A stretch of DNA of 64,000 nucleotides from JBBDSJ01 sp040905025 (GCA_040905025.1 JBBDSJ010000126.1:1-64000); one strand, 5' to 3'; numbered from the stretch's first letter, positions 42,305-51,151 are shown. The notes: generated by a model not told the origin, from the letters alone. Made by a program: numbers and translations.

Positions 42305-43327
42305 TTGAGCGCCAAACCTGCCAAGCCCCTGACAACCCCGGCGATTACACCGACCGATCGTTTCGGGATGACATTATTCCTGGCGATCGTTGTACATGCC
42401 GTTGCGGTACTCGGCGTCACGTTTCAGGCTGAAGATAAACCCGAGCCGAATTACGACACCATGGAAGTTATCCTGGTGCAGCAACAGAGCAAGCCACCCG
42501 AGGACGCTGATTATCTGGCGCAGGCCAATCTTGAAGGCGGCGGTGACAGTGAAGAAAAACTCAGCCCGCAAACACCTTTACCGGCACCGTTTCCGGATCC
42601 GAATCCGGAGGTCGCAGCGCCACCGCCCGCCGATCCGGCGCCACCGCCCACCCCGGTAGCCGAAGCTGAAGTCGCCGAGGAAACACCGGCGCCGGAACCA
42701 CTGCCCGAGCCCGAGCTGCTTGCCGCCGAAACATCGGAACCGGCCGAGCTGACAGCCGTTGAGGAAACCGAACCCACCGAAGACCCGCCGGCAGATCCGG
42801 AACCGGAACCGCAGGAAACCACGGCTGAAGCCGAACCGGCAGCGGAGCCGGTGGCCGCGACTGAACCCACGCCACCCCGGCCGACACCGAGTGCGGCAGC
42901 ATTGATCAGCAGCAGCCAAAAGATTGCCGCATTGAATGCCGAGATCCGCCGCAAAATGCAGGCGCAGGCCGAACGGCCCCGGCGCAAATTCATTTCCGCA
43001 AGTACACAGGAATACAAATACGCCAGCTATATGGAAGCCTGGCGCGCCAAGGTCGAACGTGTCGGTAATCTGAATTATCCTGAGGAAGCACGCAAACGCG
43101 GCCTGACCGGCAGCCTGATCCTTGACGTGGCATTGCGTCCGGACGGCGCGGTAGATCAGATCACCGTCCGGCGTTCTTCCGGCAACAAGATTCTCGACGA
43201 TGCGGCGATCCGCATTGTCGAGTTATCCGCGCCGTTTGCTCCGTTGCCGGACAATATCCGTGCTGAAACCGACATTCTGCATATCACCCGCACCTGGCAA
43301 TTCTTGAATAACGAGCGTTTCCGCTAG
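42305..43327 (+). CDS. tonB: TonB energy-transducing protein
   Basis: TonB links the inner-membrane proton gradient to outer-membrane receptors. One membrane segment (FGMTLFLAIVVHAVAVLGVT) is followed by a very long Pro-, Glu- and Ala-rich spacer that crosses the periplasm. The C-terminal TonB domain has LNYPEEARKRGLTGSLILDV and ILDDAAIRIVELSAPFAPLP. The start is uncertain. I give a TTG at 42305, which keeps a short basic tail. An ATG at 42368 lies just before the membrane segment, and the frame is open back to 42197. Two receptors in this window (32.4 and 54.1 kb) need such a protein. Confidence 0.88.
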   Translation: MSAKPAKPLTTPAITPTDRFGMTLFLAIVVHAVAVLGVTFQAEDKPEPNYDTMEVILVQQQSKPPEDADYLAQANLEGGGDSEEKLSPQTPLPAPFPDPNPEVAAPPPADPAPPPTPVAEAEVAEETPAPEPLPEPELLAAETSEPAELTAVEETEPTEDPPADPEPEPQETTAEAEPAAEPVAATEPTPPRPTPSAAALISSSQKIAALNAEIRRKMQAQAERPRRKFISASTQEYKYASYMEAWRAKVERVGNLNYPEEARKRGLTGSLILDVALRPDGAVDQITVRRSSGNKILDDAAIRIVELSAPFAPLPDNIRAETDILHITRTWQFLNNERFR

Positions 43328-43331
43328 TTCG

Positions 43332-43362
43332 TTGACAGCGGTCAGCCCTGCAATTCTGTTAA
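43332..43362 (+). promoter_or_regulatory. Possible sigma-70 promoter for yqgE-ruvX-pyr genes
   Basis: TTGACA at 43332-43337 matches the -35 consensus exactly. A TGTTAA box 19 bases later (43357-43362) could serve as -10. It lies just before yqgE. The spacing is longer than ideal, so this is tentative. Confidence 0.35.
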
Positions 43363-43371
43363 ACTGGCGCC

Positions 43372-43932
43372 ATGAAGTTTACTGATCTGACCAACCATTT
43401 CCTGATCGCCATGCCGAACCTGGCGGATCCGAATTTTCATCACACCGTGACTTTTATCTGCGCCCATAATGAAGACGGCGCAATGGGCATCGTGATCAAT
43501 CGGCCGCTGGACATGCAACTTGGCGAAATCCTGTCGCAAATGGATCTGCCCACGCAAAATCCGGCGGTTGAAAGCCTGCCGGTCTATCATGGCGGGCCGG
43601 TACAGAATGATCGCGGCTTTATTCTGCACAGCCCGGACAAACAATGGGACTCGTCGATTCAGATCAGCCCGACCATCAGCGTGACAACTTCGCGTGATAT
43701 TCTGCAGTCAATAGCAGCGGGCAATGGCCCGACCGAAAGTCTGGTCGCACTCGGTTACGCCGGCTGGGACGCCGGTCAGCTGGAAGTGGAACTCACCGAA
43801 AATGCCTGGCTGAGCGGACCGGCAGATGCCGATGTCATTTTCCGGCAATCGTGTGAACAACGCTGGACTGCCGCCGCACGGGTGCTGGGTATTGATATCC
43901 AGACACTGTCAACGGATGTCGGTCACGCCTGA
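43372..43932 (+). CDS. yqgE: YqgE/AlgH family protein
   Basis: This is a 186-residue protein of the UPF0301 family. It begins with LTNHFLIAMPNLADPNFHHT and contains ICAHNEDGAMGIVINRPLDM, VYHGGPVQNDRGFILH and LGYAGWDAGQLEVELTENAW, all family hallmarks. The biochemical role is unknown. In P. aeruginosa the homologue AlgH was linked to alginate regulation. It sits directly before ruvX, its usual neighbour. Confidence 0.93.
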   Translation: MKFTDLTNHFLIAMPNLADPNFHHTVTFICAHNEDGAMGIVINRPLDMQLGEILSQMDLPTQNPAVESLPVYHGGPVQNDRGFILHSPDKQWDSSIQISPTISVTTSRDILQSIAAGNGPTESLVALGYAGWDAGQLEVELTENAWLSGPADADVIFRQSCEQRWTAAARVLGIDIQTLSTDVGHA

Positions 43933-43939
43933 CAAGCAC

Positions 43940-44350
43940 ATGACCGCAGCCGTGCAAACACTGCTCGGATTTGATGTTGGTGAAAAACGCATTGGTGTTG
44001 CGGTAGGCCAGACCTTGACCGCTACGGCTTCACCACTCATTACGATTGCTGTCACGAATAACAGACCGGACTGGGCCGGCATCACTCAACTTATTGAGGA
44101 CTGGCAACCACAGGCACTTGTCGTCGGTATTCCGCTGACCATGACTGACGCACGCCAGCCGATGACGGAGCGCGCCGAAAAATTCATGCGTCAATTGCAG
44201 GGCCGTTATAAGCTGCCAACCTATGGCATTGATGAGCGCCTGTCATCGTATGAAGCACAAACCCGCCTGCGCAGCAGCTATGACGTTGATCCGGCTGCCG
44301 CACAGGTTATTCTGGAAACATGGCTGACGGACAATGTTCCCGGCCGATAA
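43940..44350 (+). CDS. ruvX: RuvX/YqgF, Holliday-junction-resolvase-like nuclease
   Basis: This is a 136-residue RNase H-fold protein needed for 16S rRNA 5'-end processing. LLGFDVGEKRIGVAVGQ carries the first catalytic Asp. It is followed by LVVGIPLTMTDARQPMTERA and YGIDERLSSYEA with the second acidic site. The ATG at 43940 begins 8 bases after the yqgE stop. The longer frame from 43826 overlaps yqgE and lacks conservation. Confidence 0.92.
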   Translation: MTAAVQTLLGFDVGEKRIGVAVGQTLTATASPLITIAVTNNRPDWAGITQLIEDWQPQALVVGIPLTMTDARQPMTERAEKFMRQLQGRYKLPTYGIDERLSSYEAQTRLRSSYDVDPAAAQVILETWLTDNVPGR

Positions 44351-44369
44351 CTTAAATTTGACAGCAGAT

Positions 44370-44864
44370 ATGACAACACCTGACGTACAGACATTACTCG
44401 ACAACATGACCAGCGCAGTGCGCGAGCTCATGGCCGGTCAGGACTACGTCATGGTTGGCATTCACAGTGGCGGCGTCTGGGTAGCGAAAGCCCTGCATCA
44501 GGCGCTTGGACTTGAAGCCCCGCTGGGCGAACTGAGCATTGCGTTTTACCGTGACGATTTCAGCCGCATCGGCATGCACCCACATGTGCGGCCTTCACAC
44601 CTGCCATTCGAGATTGAAAACCGGCATATCCTGCTGGTGGATGATGTGCTCTATACCGGCCGTACCGTCCGCGCCGCGTTAAATGAAATTTTCGATTTTG
44701 GCCGGCCGGCCAGTGTCACACTGGCGGTGCTGGTGGATCGCGGTAGCCGTGAACTGCCGGTGTATGCAGAAGTGGTCGGCACGCAGATGACGCTTAAACC
44801 CGGCGAGCATGTTAAACTGACCGGACCTGAACCCCTGACACTCGTAATTAAACAGACTCAATAG
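44370..44864 (+). CDS. pyrR: PyrR, uracil phosphoribosyltransferase/pyrimidine regulator
   Basis: This is a 164-residue phosphoribosyltransferase. HILLVDDVLYTGRTVRAAL is the PRPP-binding motif, and MVGIHSGGVWVAKAL and FYRDDFSRIG are PyrR-type motifs. In Gram-positives PyrR binds pyr mRNA. In proteobacteria its regulatory part is less clear. It lies just before pyrB, as in Pseudomonas. I use the ATG at 44370, and an earlier one at 44334 would overlap ruvX. I see no clear PyrR-binding attenuator upstream. Confidence 0.92.
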   Translation: MTTPDVQTLLDNMTSAVRELMAGQDYVMVGIHSGGVWVAKALHQALGLEAPLGELSIAFYRDDFSRIGMHPHVRPSHLPFEIENRHILLVDDVLYTGRTVRAALNEIFDFGRPASVTLAVLVDRGSRELPVYAEVVGTQMTLKPGEHVKLTGPEPLTLVIKQTQ

Positions 44865-44873
44865 CCCGGCGGC

Positions 44874-45863
44874 ATGACTGGCCCTCACAACATCCAACTC
44901 GATACCCAGGGCCGTCTCAAGCATTTTCTTACTACCGAAGGGTTAAGCTGCGAGCAGCTGACCGAAATCCTTGATACTGCCGAATCGTTTGCGGCGGTGG
45001 GTGACCGGCCGGTCAAGAAAGTGCCGCTACTGCGCGGCAAAACCGTCGTAAATCTGTTTTTTGAACCCAGCACCCGCACCCGCACCACTTTCGAACTGGC
45101 TGCCAAGCGTCTGTCCGCCGACGTTCTGAACCTGAATATCGAGGCCTCGGCCACGAAAAAGGGCGAGACCCTCGCCGACACCCTGCACACCCTTGAAGCC
45201 ATGCATTGCGACATGTTCGTCATCCGGCATGCCGAAAGCGGCGCCGCCCATTACATCGCTCAACAGGTCGCGCCGCACGTCAGCGTCATCAATGGTGGCG
45301 ATGGCAGCCATGCGCACCCGACCCAGGCCATGCTGGATATCTTTACCATGCGCCGGCACAAACCCGACCTGCGCAAACTTGTCGTGGCAATCGTCGGTGA
45401 TATCACCCATTCGCGCGTCGCACGCTCGGAAATTCATGCACTGAAAACTCTCGGTGCCGCCGAGATCCGGGTTGTCGGCCCACGTACCTTGATCCCGGCC
45501 GGGATCGAATCGCTCGGCGTGAAAGTGTTCTATGACATGGATAGCGGTTTGAGAAATGCTGACGTTGTGATGATGCTGCGATTGCAGCGCGAACGCATGC
45601 ATGGCGCATTTCTGCCCAGCGAACATGAATACTTCCGTCGCTATGGCCTGACCATGGCGCGGCTCAAGGTGGCAAAACCGGATGTATTGGTCATGCATCC
45701 GGGGCCCATCAATCGTGGTGTTGAAATTGATTCACAGGTGGCCGATGGCCCGCACTCGGTGATCCTGCAACAGGTCAGTCATGGCATTGCCATACGCATG
45801 GCCGTCATGTCGATGACGCTGGCACATCAGGCCAGCCGCTCTGACGCCGGAGAGCCCGGCTGA
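44874..45863 (+). CDS. pyrB: Aspartate carbamoyltransferase, catalytic subunit
   Basis: This is a 329-residue enzyme making carbamoyl-aspartate, the first committed step of pyrimidine synthesis. [20 protein letters not shown] binds carbamoyl phosphate, and [29 protein letters not shown] and [12 protein letters not shown] are family motifs. No pyrI regulatory gene follows. Instead its stop overlaps the start of a degenerate dihydroorotase gene, the arrangement of Pseudomonas-type ATCase, which forms a large complex with that inactive partner. Confidence 0.95.
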   Translation: MTGPHNIQLDTQGRLKHFLTTEGLSCEQLTEILDTAESFAAVGDRPVKKVPLLRGKTVVNLFFEPSTRTRTTFELAAKRLSADVLNLNIEASATKKGETLADTLHTLEAMHCDMFVIRHAESGAAHYIAQQVAPHVSVINGGDGSHAHPTQAMLDIFTMRRHKPDLRKLVVAIVGDITHSRVARSEIHALKTLGAAEIRVVGPRTLIPAGIESLGVKVFYDMDSGLRNADVVMMLRLQRERMHGAFLPSEHEYFRRYGLTMARLKVAKPDVLVMHPGPINRGVEIDSQVADGPHSVILQQVSHGIAIRMAVMSMTLAHQASRSDAGEPG

Positions 45864-47152
45864 TGCGTATCGTGATCCGTGGTGGCCGTGTGATCGATCC
45901 GGCAACACAGCTTGATGCCAGCGCCGATGTGTATATTGCCGATGGCCGCATTGCCGGCATTGACACCGTCCCCGACTTTACTGCCGACCGCGTCATTGAT
46001 GCCGGTAACATGCTGGTAATACCGGGGCTGGTGGATTTGTGTGCGCGCCTGCGTGAACCCGGCCTGGAGCACAAGGCGACCATTGCCAGCGAAACCCGCG
46101 CCGCCGCTGCGGCCGGTATTACAACATTATGCGTACCACCGGACACCGACCCGGTCATTGATACACCGGCCGTGGTCGACATGATTCAGCGCCGCAGCCG
46201 CCAGCTCGGGCGCATCAGTGTGAAAATTCTCGGCGCACTGACCCGCGGTCTTGACGGTAAACGGCTGGCGGAAATGGACGCCCTGAAAAATGCCGGTTGT
46301 ATCGGTGTCAGTAATGCCCTGCAACCGATGGCCAACGCACAGGCATTGCGGCGGGCATTTGAATATGCCGTAAGTTGTGGCTTGAAAGTATATCTTTACG
46401 CTGAAGACGCGCACCTGCGCGACAGCGGCGTCGCCAGTGAAGGCGCTGTCAGTACCCGGCTGGGACTGCCCGGCATACCTGAAACCGTAGAAACAGTAGC
46501 GCTGGCACAGGCACTATTGCTGGCCGAACAAACCGGCGCACATGTGCACTTTTGCCGCCTGAGTTCCGCCCGCGCCGTCGCCATGCTGGCCGATGCCCAG
46601 TCACGTGGCCTGGCGGTAACAGCGGACGTCGCCATTACCCATCTGCATCTGACCGACGCAGCGCTGGCACAGTACGATCCCAATTGTCATCTATTACCGC
46701 CATTGCGCAGCGAGGATGATCGACGTGCACTCTGCCGGGGCGTACAAACCGGTGTCATCAGTGCCATCTGTTCCGATCATCAGCCGCATGACGATGACGC
46801 CAAGGCCGGCCCGTTCGTGACAACACAAGCCGGCGCATCAACACTGGAACACTTGCTGCCGCTGACGCTGCAACTTGTCAGCGAGAATCATCTTGACATG
46901 ACCACGGCCATCGCCGCGATCACTGCACGTGCCGCCGAAGTTCTCGGACTCAATGTGGGCAGCCTGCAGACCGGCCGCAGTGCCGATGTCTGTATCGTTG
47001 ATCCGGCGGCGACATGGGTTGTCAGTGCCGACACGTTGCAAAGTGCCGGCAAGAACACACCGTTTCTTGGCCAGACATTGCAGGGCCGCGTGCAGCAAAC
47101 ACTGCGGCGGGGCCAATTCAGTTTTGATATTAACGATTCCAGACTCGCATGA
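45863..47152 (+). CDS. pyrC': Non-catalytic dihydroorotase-like subunit (PyrC')
   Basis: This is a 429-residue protein of the dihydroorotase family, but with its zinc site broken. The normal DxHxHxR motif reads DLCARLREPG, so the two His are Cys60 and Arg62. The later HFCRLSS segment also lacks the usual second His. In Pseudomonas such a PyrC' is inactive and is needed for assembly of the ATCase complex. I infer the same here because it directly follows pyrB with a one-base overlap. A working dihydroorotase must be encoded elsewhere. Confidence 0.9.
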   Translation: MRIVIRGGRVIDPATQLDASADVYIADGRIAGIDTVPDFTADRVIDAGNMLVIPGLVDLCARLREPGLEHKATIASETRAAAAAGITTLCVPPDTDPVIDTPAVVDMIQRRSRQLGRISVKILGALTRGLDGKRLAEMDALKNAGCIGVSNALQPMANAQALRRAFEYAVSCGLKVYLYAEDAHLRDSGVASEGAVSTRLGLPGIPETVETVALAQALLLAEQTGAHVHFCRLSSARAVAMLADAQSRGLAVTADVAITHLHLTDAALAQYDPNCHLLPPLRSEDDRRALCRGVQTGVISAICSDHQPHDDDAKAGPFVTTQAGASTLEHLLPLTLQLVSENHLDMTTAIAAITARAAEVLGLNVGSLQTGRSADVCIVDPAATWVVSADTLQSAGKNTPFLGQTLQGRVQQTLRRGQFSFDINDSRLA

Positions 47153-48057
47153 ACGCTACTGTTGTTGACCACCCCGCGACGCGCGGCACGATTTATCCCG
47201 AAACCGGCGAAATTCTCGCGCATACCGCGCACGCGGCCGAACAATATGTGTTGCGATTGCTGGCCCCGGAAATTGCCGCGCATGCCGAACCCGGCAGTTT
47301 TGTGCATCTGCAGGTACATCCCACCTTGCTCATGCGCCGACCCATGTCGATCATGCGCGCTGATGCAAAAGCCGGCTGGATCGATATCCTTTACAAGGCG
47401 CACGGTGAGGGCACACGGCTGCTGGCAACACGTAAACCCGGCGAAACGATTGAGCTGATGGGGCCGATCGGCATACCGTTCAAGCTCAGTGGTTACCGGC
47501 CGCGGCCGCTGCTGATTGGCGGTGGCGTCGGCATGCCACCGATGGTGTTTCTGGCCGAACATTTGCGCAAGCACGCAGCGGATACCCAGCCGCTGGTGAT
47601 CCTTGGCTCGGAAGTACCGTTCCCGTTCAAGCCGCGGCCATCACAAATCCTGGTGCCGAACCTGCCGGCCGATGTCATCGCCTGCATGCCGTTACTGGAA
47701 GACTGGGGGATCCCGAGCCGCCTGTGCAGTCAGCAGGATTTTGCCGGTTGCCACCAGGGCTTTGTCACCGATCTGGCACGTCACTGGCTGGAAGCCATGC
47801 CGAAGCGGCAGCATGAAGAAATCGAGATATTCTGCTGCGGGCCGACACCGATGTTGGAGGCCGTCGCCTGGCTGGCACAGGAATTCGATCTGCCGTGCCA
47901 GGTGTCGATGGAAGAATACATGGCCTGCGCGGTCGGCGGCTGTGCCGGCTGCGTCGTTGAAGTCATGACCGATGCCGGCCCGAGCATGCAGCGTGTCTGC
48001 GTCGATGGACCGGTCTTTGAAGCGCACCGCGTGTTCCCGCGGCCACAACCGGCATAG
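47149..48057 (+). CDS. pyrK: PyrK-like electron-transfer flavoprotein of dihydroorotate dehydrogenase
   Basis: This is a 302-residue FAD and [2Fe-2S] protein. LLMRRPMSIMRAD is the flavin-binding pattern. GGGVGMPPMVFLAEHLRKH binds pyridine nucleotide. CCGPTPML is followed by a Cys cluster (MACAVGGCAGCVVEV and then VCVDGPVF) for the iron-sulfur centre. Such subunits pass electrons from type 1B dihydroorotate dehydrogenase to NAD. The start overlaps pyrC' (ATGA at 47149-47152). The pyrD partner is not adjacent. Confidence 0.88.
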   Translation: MNATVVDHPATRGTIYPETGEILAHTAHAAEQYVLRLLAPEIAAHAEPGSFVHLQVHPTLLMRRPMSIMRADAKAGWIDILYKAHGEGTRLLATRKPGETIELMGPIGIPFKLSGYRPRPLLIGGGVGMPPMVFLAEHLRKHAADTQPLVILGSEVPFPFKPRPSQILVPNLPADVIACMPLLEDWGIPSRLCSQQDFAGCHQGFVTDLARHWLEAMPKRQHEEIEIFCCGPTPMLEAVAWLAQEFDLPCQVSMEEYMACAVGGCAGCVVEVMTDAGPSMQRVCVDGPVFEAHRVFPRPQPA

Positions 48058-48075
48058 GTCAAGCAGCAGCCGCTG

Positions 48076-48801
48076 ATGGAGGCCATGTCGCGCCCGGTCA
48101 GTAGCCGCCAGACCGGCGTGCATCCGGAGCTGACCCGACTGCTTGCCCGGCGCCGCGCCTGCGCGTATCGCAAACCGATCCATCCGGCCAGTGCCGCCGC
48201 ATTTGCCAGCGCCGATCAGTTTTACCGTGAATGCAAACAACCCGTCGTGCTGGATGCCGGCTGTGGCACCGGCGCAAGCAGTTATTTGCTGGCGGAACAA
48301 CACCCCGACGCGATCATCATTGCTGTGGACAAATCCGCGTATCGCCTGGCCCGGCGGCAGGGCAAACAGCATCAGCGGGTCATGCACGTACGCGCGGACT
48401 TGATCGATTTCTGGCGGCTGGCAGCAGCCAGCGGCTGGAAACTGCAACATCACTATCTGCTCTATCCGAACCCGTGGCCGAAACCGGAACATCTGGCGCG
48501 GCGCTGGCATGGCCATCCGGTATTGCCGTGGCTGCTGGCGCTGGGCGGGACGCTGGAATTGCGCTGCAACTGGCAAGTGTATGCCGAAGAATTTGCGGCG
48601 GCGCTGACATTGCTACTGCAGCGGCCAATCAGCGCTATACGCCTCGACGACCCGGGCGAACCATTGAGCCCGTTTGAGCGCAAATATACCGCCAGCGGCC
48701 ATATCCTGTACTGCTGTCAGGCACAAATCCGGATCGGGGAACGAACCCGGTGGTTACAGGAAACCAACCAGCTGGTTCCTGGCAACCAACCGCAACCATG
48801 A
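48076..48801 (+). CDS. TrmB-like SAM-dependent methyltransferase
   Basis: This is a 241-residue methyltransferase. VVLDAGCGTGASSYLLAEQ is the SAM-binding glycine loop. HYLLYPNPWPKPEHLARRWH resembles the PDPWPKxRHxKRR motif of tRNA guanine-N7 methyltransferase (TrmB). It may be a divergent TrmB paralogue, since the motif is not exact. It follows pyrK by 18 bases. Its last about 50 codons (PFERKYTASGHILYCCQAQ and onward) are duplicated at 52829-52983, upstream of the second pqqA. Confidence 0.85.
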   Translation: MEAMSRPVSSRQTGVHPELTRLLARRRACAYRKPIHPASAAAFASADQFYRECKQPVVLDAGCGTGASSYLLAEQHPDAIIIAVDKSAYRLARRQGKQHQRVMHVRADLIDFWRLAAASGWKLQHHYLLYPNPWPKPEHLARRWHGHPVLPWLLALGGTLELRCNWQVYAEEFAAALTLLLQRPISAIRLDDPGEPLSPFERKYTASGHILYCCQAQIRIGERTRWLQETNQLVPGNQPQP

Positions 48802-48884
48802 ACCAGGCAGCAACCAGCCCTGACCAAATCCGAAAATAACATATAAACTATTGTTTTTATGGGGTTCCCAAGATAATCATGAGA

Positions 48885-48900
48885 TTGGCACGGCGAATGC
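48885..48900 (+). promoter_or_regulatory. Sigma-54 promoter of pqqA copy 1
   Basis: TTGGCACGGCGAATGC fits the -24/-12 consensus TGGCACG-N4-TTGC, with the invariant GG (48887-48888) and GC (48899-48900) separated by exactly 10 bases. The start codon of pqqA lies 59 bases downstream. The same element precedes the second pqqA. Confidence 0.8.
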
Positions 48901-48958
48901 ATCATTAACAGCAAGGTGCAACTAAACGCCTGACTAATTCAAACACGGAGATACGAAC

Positions 48959-49033
48959 ATGCAATGGTCAACCCCAAGCTACAATGACATCCGCTTTGGT
49001 TTCGAAGTGACGATGTACATCAACAACAAGTAA
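48959..49033 (+). CDS. pqqA: PqqA, precursor peptide of pyrroloquinoline quinone (copy 1)
   Basis: This 24-residue peptide is the precursor of the redox cofactor PQQ. It begins MQWSTPSYNDIRFG and continues FEVTMYINNK. Glu16 and Tyr20 in the ExxxY motif are the residues that PqqE cross-links and that become PQQ. CGGAG lies ten bases before the ATG. A sigma-54 promoter precedes it and a strong terminator follows, so it is expressed as a single gene. No pqqB, C, D, E or protease gene lies in this window. They must be elsewhere if the cofactor is made. Confidence 0.92.
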   Translation: MQWSTPSYNDIRFGFEVTMYINNK

Positions 49034-49057
49034 TCCAGTAGATTACAGTTGTTAAAC

Positions 49058-49087
49058 AAACCCCGCTCCGGCGGGGTTTTGTTTTTT
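49058..49087 (+). terminator. Rho-independent terminator of pqqA copy 1
   Basis: AAACCCCGC-TCCG-GCGGGGTTT is a perfect nine-base stem followed by a T-rich run (TTTTGTTTTTT). It begins 25 bases after the pqqA stop. Confidence 0.9.
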
Positions 49088-49092
49088 GGCTC

Positions 49093-49516
49093 ATTGAAAA
49101 TCTGTCAATAACTTTGGCTTCTAAACCTGCCTGTATCAGTAAAACCGATCCCAACTTGTATGGCTAATAACGCTCGCGGGAATGAACGTATACGCGCCAA
49201 ATTATCGAGTATCAAATCCGTAGCATACGCTTGAGTTGTCAGTCAGTCACCGCCAGTGCATTCGAGTTTGGAGTAGAATAGTTCGCTGCCCTCTGCTAGG
49301 CAAACCTCTGCAGGATATAAAGGCTTCATATCATTTATAAACCGCTTCTTGCGAGTCAGTCTGACGGCAATTTTTCACGGTCAGTATCTGCTGTTTATCG
49401 TCATCAAGCCCGTTTCAGAAATTGAAAACCGGAATGCTACTGACCCAATCACTGAATTAATCAGAGACCCCCGAACAGGCATTTAAAAACAGGCTTTTCT
49501 GTCATGAAGCACGTGA
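49093..49516. other. Intergenic, unrecognised, with a repeat end
   Basis: About 420 bases without a supported gene. GAATTAATCAGAG at about 49455-49467 matches the terminal repeat of the MITE-like family, without a partner end. I recognise nothing else. Confidence 0.4.
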
Positions 49517-50191
49517 TTAGATCATATTGACATTTTTTCGTATAAGGTGAACACATTTGCTGTCGTCTGTCGGATCATACGCGGCCATATAGACATCAAT
49601 GTCATCTACCTGGTAAATACGTAAATTACTGGATGAAAGAAAACCTGCATAGCTAAATAGTACTTTGAAATCAAGATTCCCTTTTTGCAATAGAATATTG
49701 ATATCGTAGTATTGAAACAGCGCTGCCAATACAACAAGAAAACCGAAAGGCAAGAATGTAATATCAAATACCAGTTCCTCAAGCGGGACACCTGTCTGGT
49801 TTCCGTACAAGTCCTGGCCTTGAAGTAGAATGATGCCAAATATAGATTGCTCGTCGAAATACCATGTGCCGGCAGATATCATAAGCCAGTCATAACCTAG
49901 GCCTACGCATAAAAAAAGAAAATATATAAAAATCAGAATTGCGTAAATATTGAGTGGCAGCTCGAATTTTTTTTGCAACCAAACCATAAAACCAATAATC
50001 CAGATATTGATTACATAAGCAGGCAGCCAAAATAATGTATATGTGTATTGCCCGTAATTGATATTGTTTATCTTAGCAATGGCAAAGAGAGAGATTAAAT
50101 AAACAATACTGAATACCAGTATTATTTTAATGCTCCTGATATAAAAAGGTGCCCGTACGGACTCAATCTGAGTGTTCTCTTTATTAATCAT
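49517..50191 (-). CDS. Membrane protein with lycopene-cyclase-like domain, AT-rich
   Basis: This is a 224-residue protein with about five membrane segments and a hydrophilic C-terminal tail. WYFDEQSIFG followed by GVPLEELVFDITFLPFGFLV resembles the W..........G.PLEE.LF pattern of the small lycopene beta-cyclase domain (CrtYc/CrtYd). No other carotenoid gene is adjacent, so function is open. The gene is strikingly AT-rich compared with all neighbours, which suggests recent transfer. It begins just beside a decayed IS30 transposase. Confidence 0.6.
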   Translation of the reverse strand: MINKENTQIESVRAPFYIRSIKIILVFSIVYLISLFAIAKINNINYGQYTYTLFWLPAYVINIWIIGFMVWLQKKFELPLNIYAILIFIYFLFLCVGLGYDWLMISAGTWYFDEQSIFGIILLQGQDLYGNQTGVPLEELVFDITFLPFGFLVVLAALFQYYDINILLQKGNLDFKVLFSYAGFLSSSNLRIYQVDDIDVYMAAYDPTDDSKCVHLIRKNVNMI

Positions 50192-50199
50192 GGCAGTCT

Positions 50200-50598
50200 C
50201 TAGATTCTAACGAATTCATTAAAAGCTTCGAACGGCGTTTGGGCACCCAGCACTTTACATGGTCTACCGCTCAGTAGTCCTGGACCTTGCGGATTTGACA
50301 CGCACTTACTTCATTAGAATCGGTTCATTTAGGAAAGTACTGGCGGATCAGGCCATTGGTATTTTCATTGGTACCGCGACCCGGGGACTTTGTGGATGGG
50401 CAAAATACACTTGCATTTCCGTCTCCCGGTAACTAAGCGATACCTGCTCATCTCTTTACCACGGTCATAGGTCAGCGACAACTTCATTCATCTGTTTTGG
50501 CATATACTTGAGCTTGTGGGCAAACGCCTTGTAAACACTGCTGGCATCGTGGGCCGACAGCGGCACCGTGCGGGTGGTGCGTTCGACCAGGTTCATGC
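50200..50598 (-). pseudogene. Decayed IS30-family transposase
   Basis: In shifting minus-strand frames I read NLVERTTRTVPLSAHDASSV, KAFAHKLKYMPKQMN, TYDRGKEMSR, MQVYFAHPQSPGRGTNENTN, GLIRQYFPK and finally RPCKVLGAQTPFEAFNEF. This is the order of the C-terminal half of IS30 transposases. At least two frameshifts are present and the N-terminal half is absent. The relic marks this stretch as a site of past insertion. Confidence 0.85.
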
Positions 50599-50767
50599 GC
50601 TAACAACCTTTTGACATGCAACACGTCTCCTGAATAATGACAGCATTATTATCGCCGTGTTGCGTTGGGAATTAGATACTGCCCCTCTATGTTACAGACG
50701 TTACTGGAAGCGGCTGCAGAATTTATTCAAACCTGTTGATATACTAATAAGTGTGCATCTGCTTATT

Positions 50768-51151
50768 CTACTTTACTATTACTACACCGCGCATTCCAGC
50801 GTTAGCATGGCCGGGCACAGAACAGATGTACTCATAGCGACCTGACTGATCAAAGCGCACTTGAGTGGTTGTCTCACTGCCACCCTGAATTGTCTCAGTT
50901 TCGATATCCATGTTGGTGAAAGTGATGTTATGCGCGAGTGCACCATGATTTTTAAGTGTTATAGTCAGTATTTGCCCCGCTTCAATTTCAATCTCAGCCG
51001 GCAGAAACGCAAACTCCTCGGCAATAAGTTCTATGCTTTTTTCTGACTCGGCATGAGCGGCAACCGAGGTGTGCATGACGGCAGATATGGTCACTATAAA
51101 CATTGCTATATATCGCTTAATAAATGTACTTTCGACTAATTTTTCTATCAT
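50768..51151 (-). CDS. Periplasmic cupredoxin (plastocyanin-like copper protein)
   Basis: This is a 127-residue secreted copper protein. A signal sequence (about 10-34) ends near AAHAESEKS. The mature domain has EEFAFLPAEIEIEAGQ, then HGALAHNITF with the first His ligand, and YICSVPGHANAGMRGVVIVK supplying Cys, His and Met. This is a type 1 copper site as in plastocyanin-like cupredoxins. CAGGAG lies about ten bases before the ATG. It is followed in transcription direction by the IS30 relic. Its partner is unknown. Confidence 0.88.
   Translation of the reverse strand: MIEKLVESTFIKRYIAMFIVTISAVMHTSVAAHAESEKSIELIAEEFAFLPAEIEIEAGQILTITLKNHGALAHNITFTNMDIETETIQGGSETTTQVRFDQSGRYEYICSVPGHANAGMRGVVIVK

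Larger units (their letters stand above)
48648..49092 (+). repeat. Segmental duplication, copy 1 (methyltransferase 3' end, promoter, pqqA, terminator)
   Basis: From GACCCGGGCGAACC to the T-tract after pqqA, this stretch matches 52829-53278 in order: the methyltransferase tail, a more divergent spacer, a sigma-54 promoter, pqqA and an identical terminator stem. The pqqA gene and the 3' region are nearly identical, while the spacer has drifted. Confidence 0.8.

Noticed and set aside
47692..48576. A 294-codon minus-strand frame across pyrK and the methyltransferase
   Set aside because: It crosses two real genes on the other strand and has no features of its own.
49093..49516. Possible further pqq genes or a small RNA after pqqA copy 1
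   Set aside because: No frame resembles pqqB-E, and no structure stands out beyond the terminator and one repeat end.
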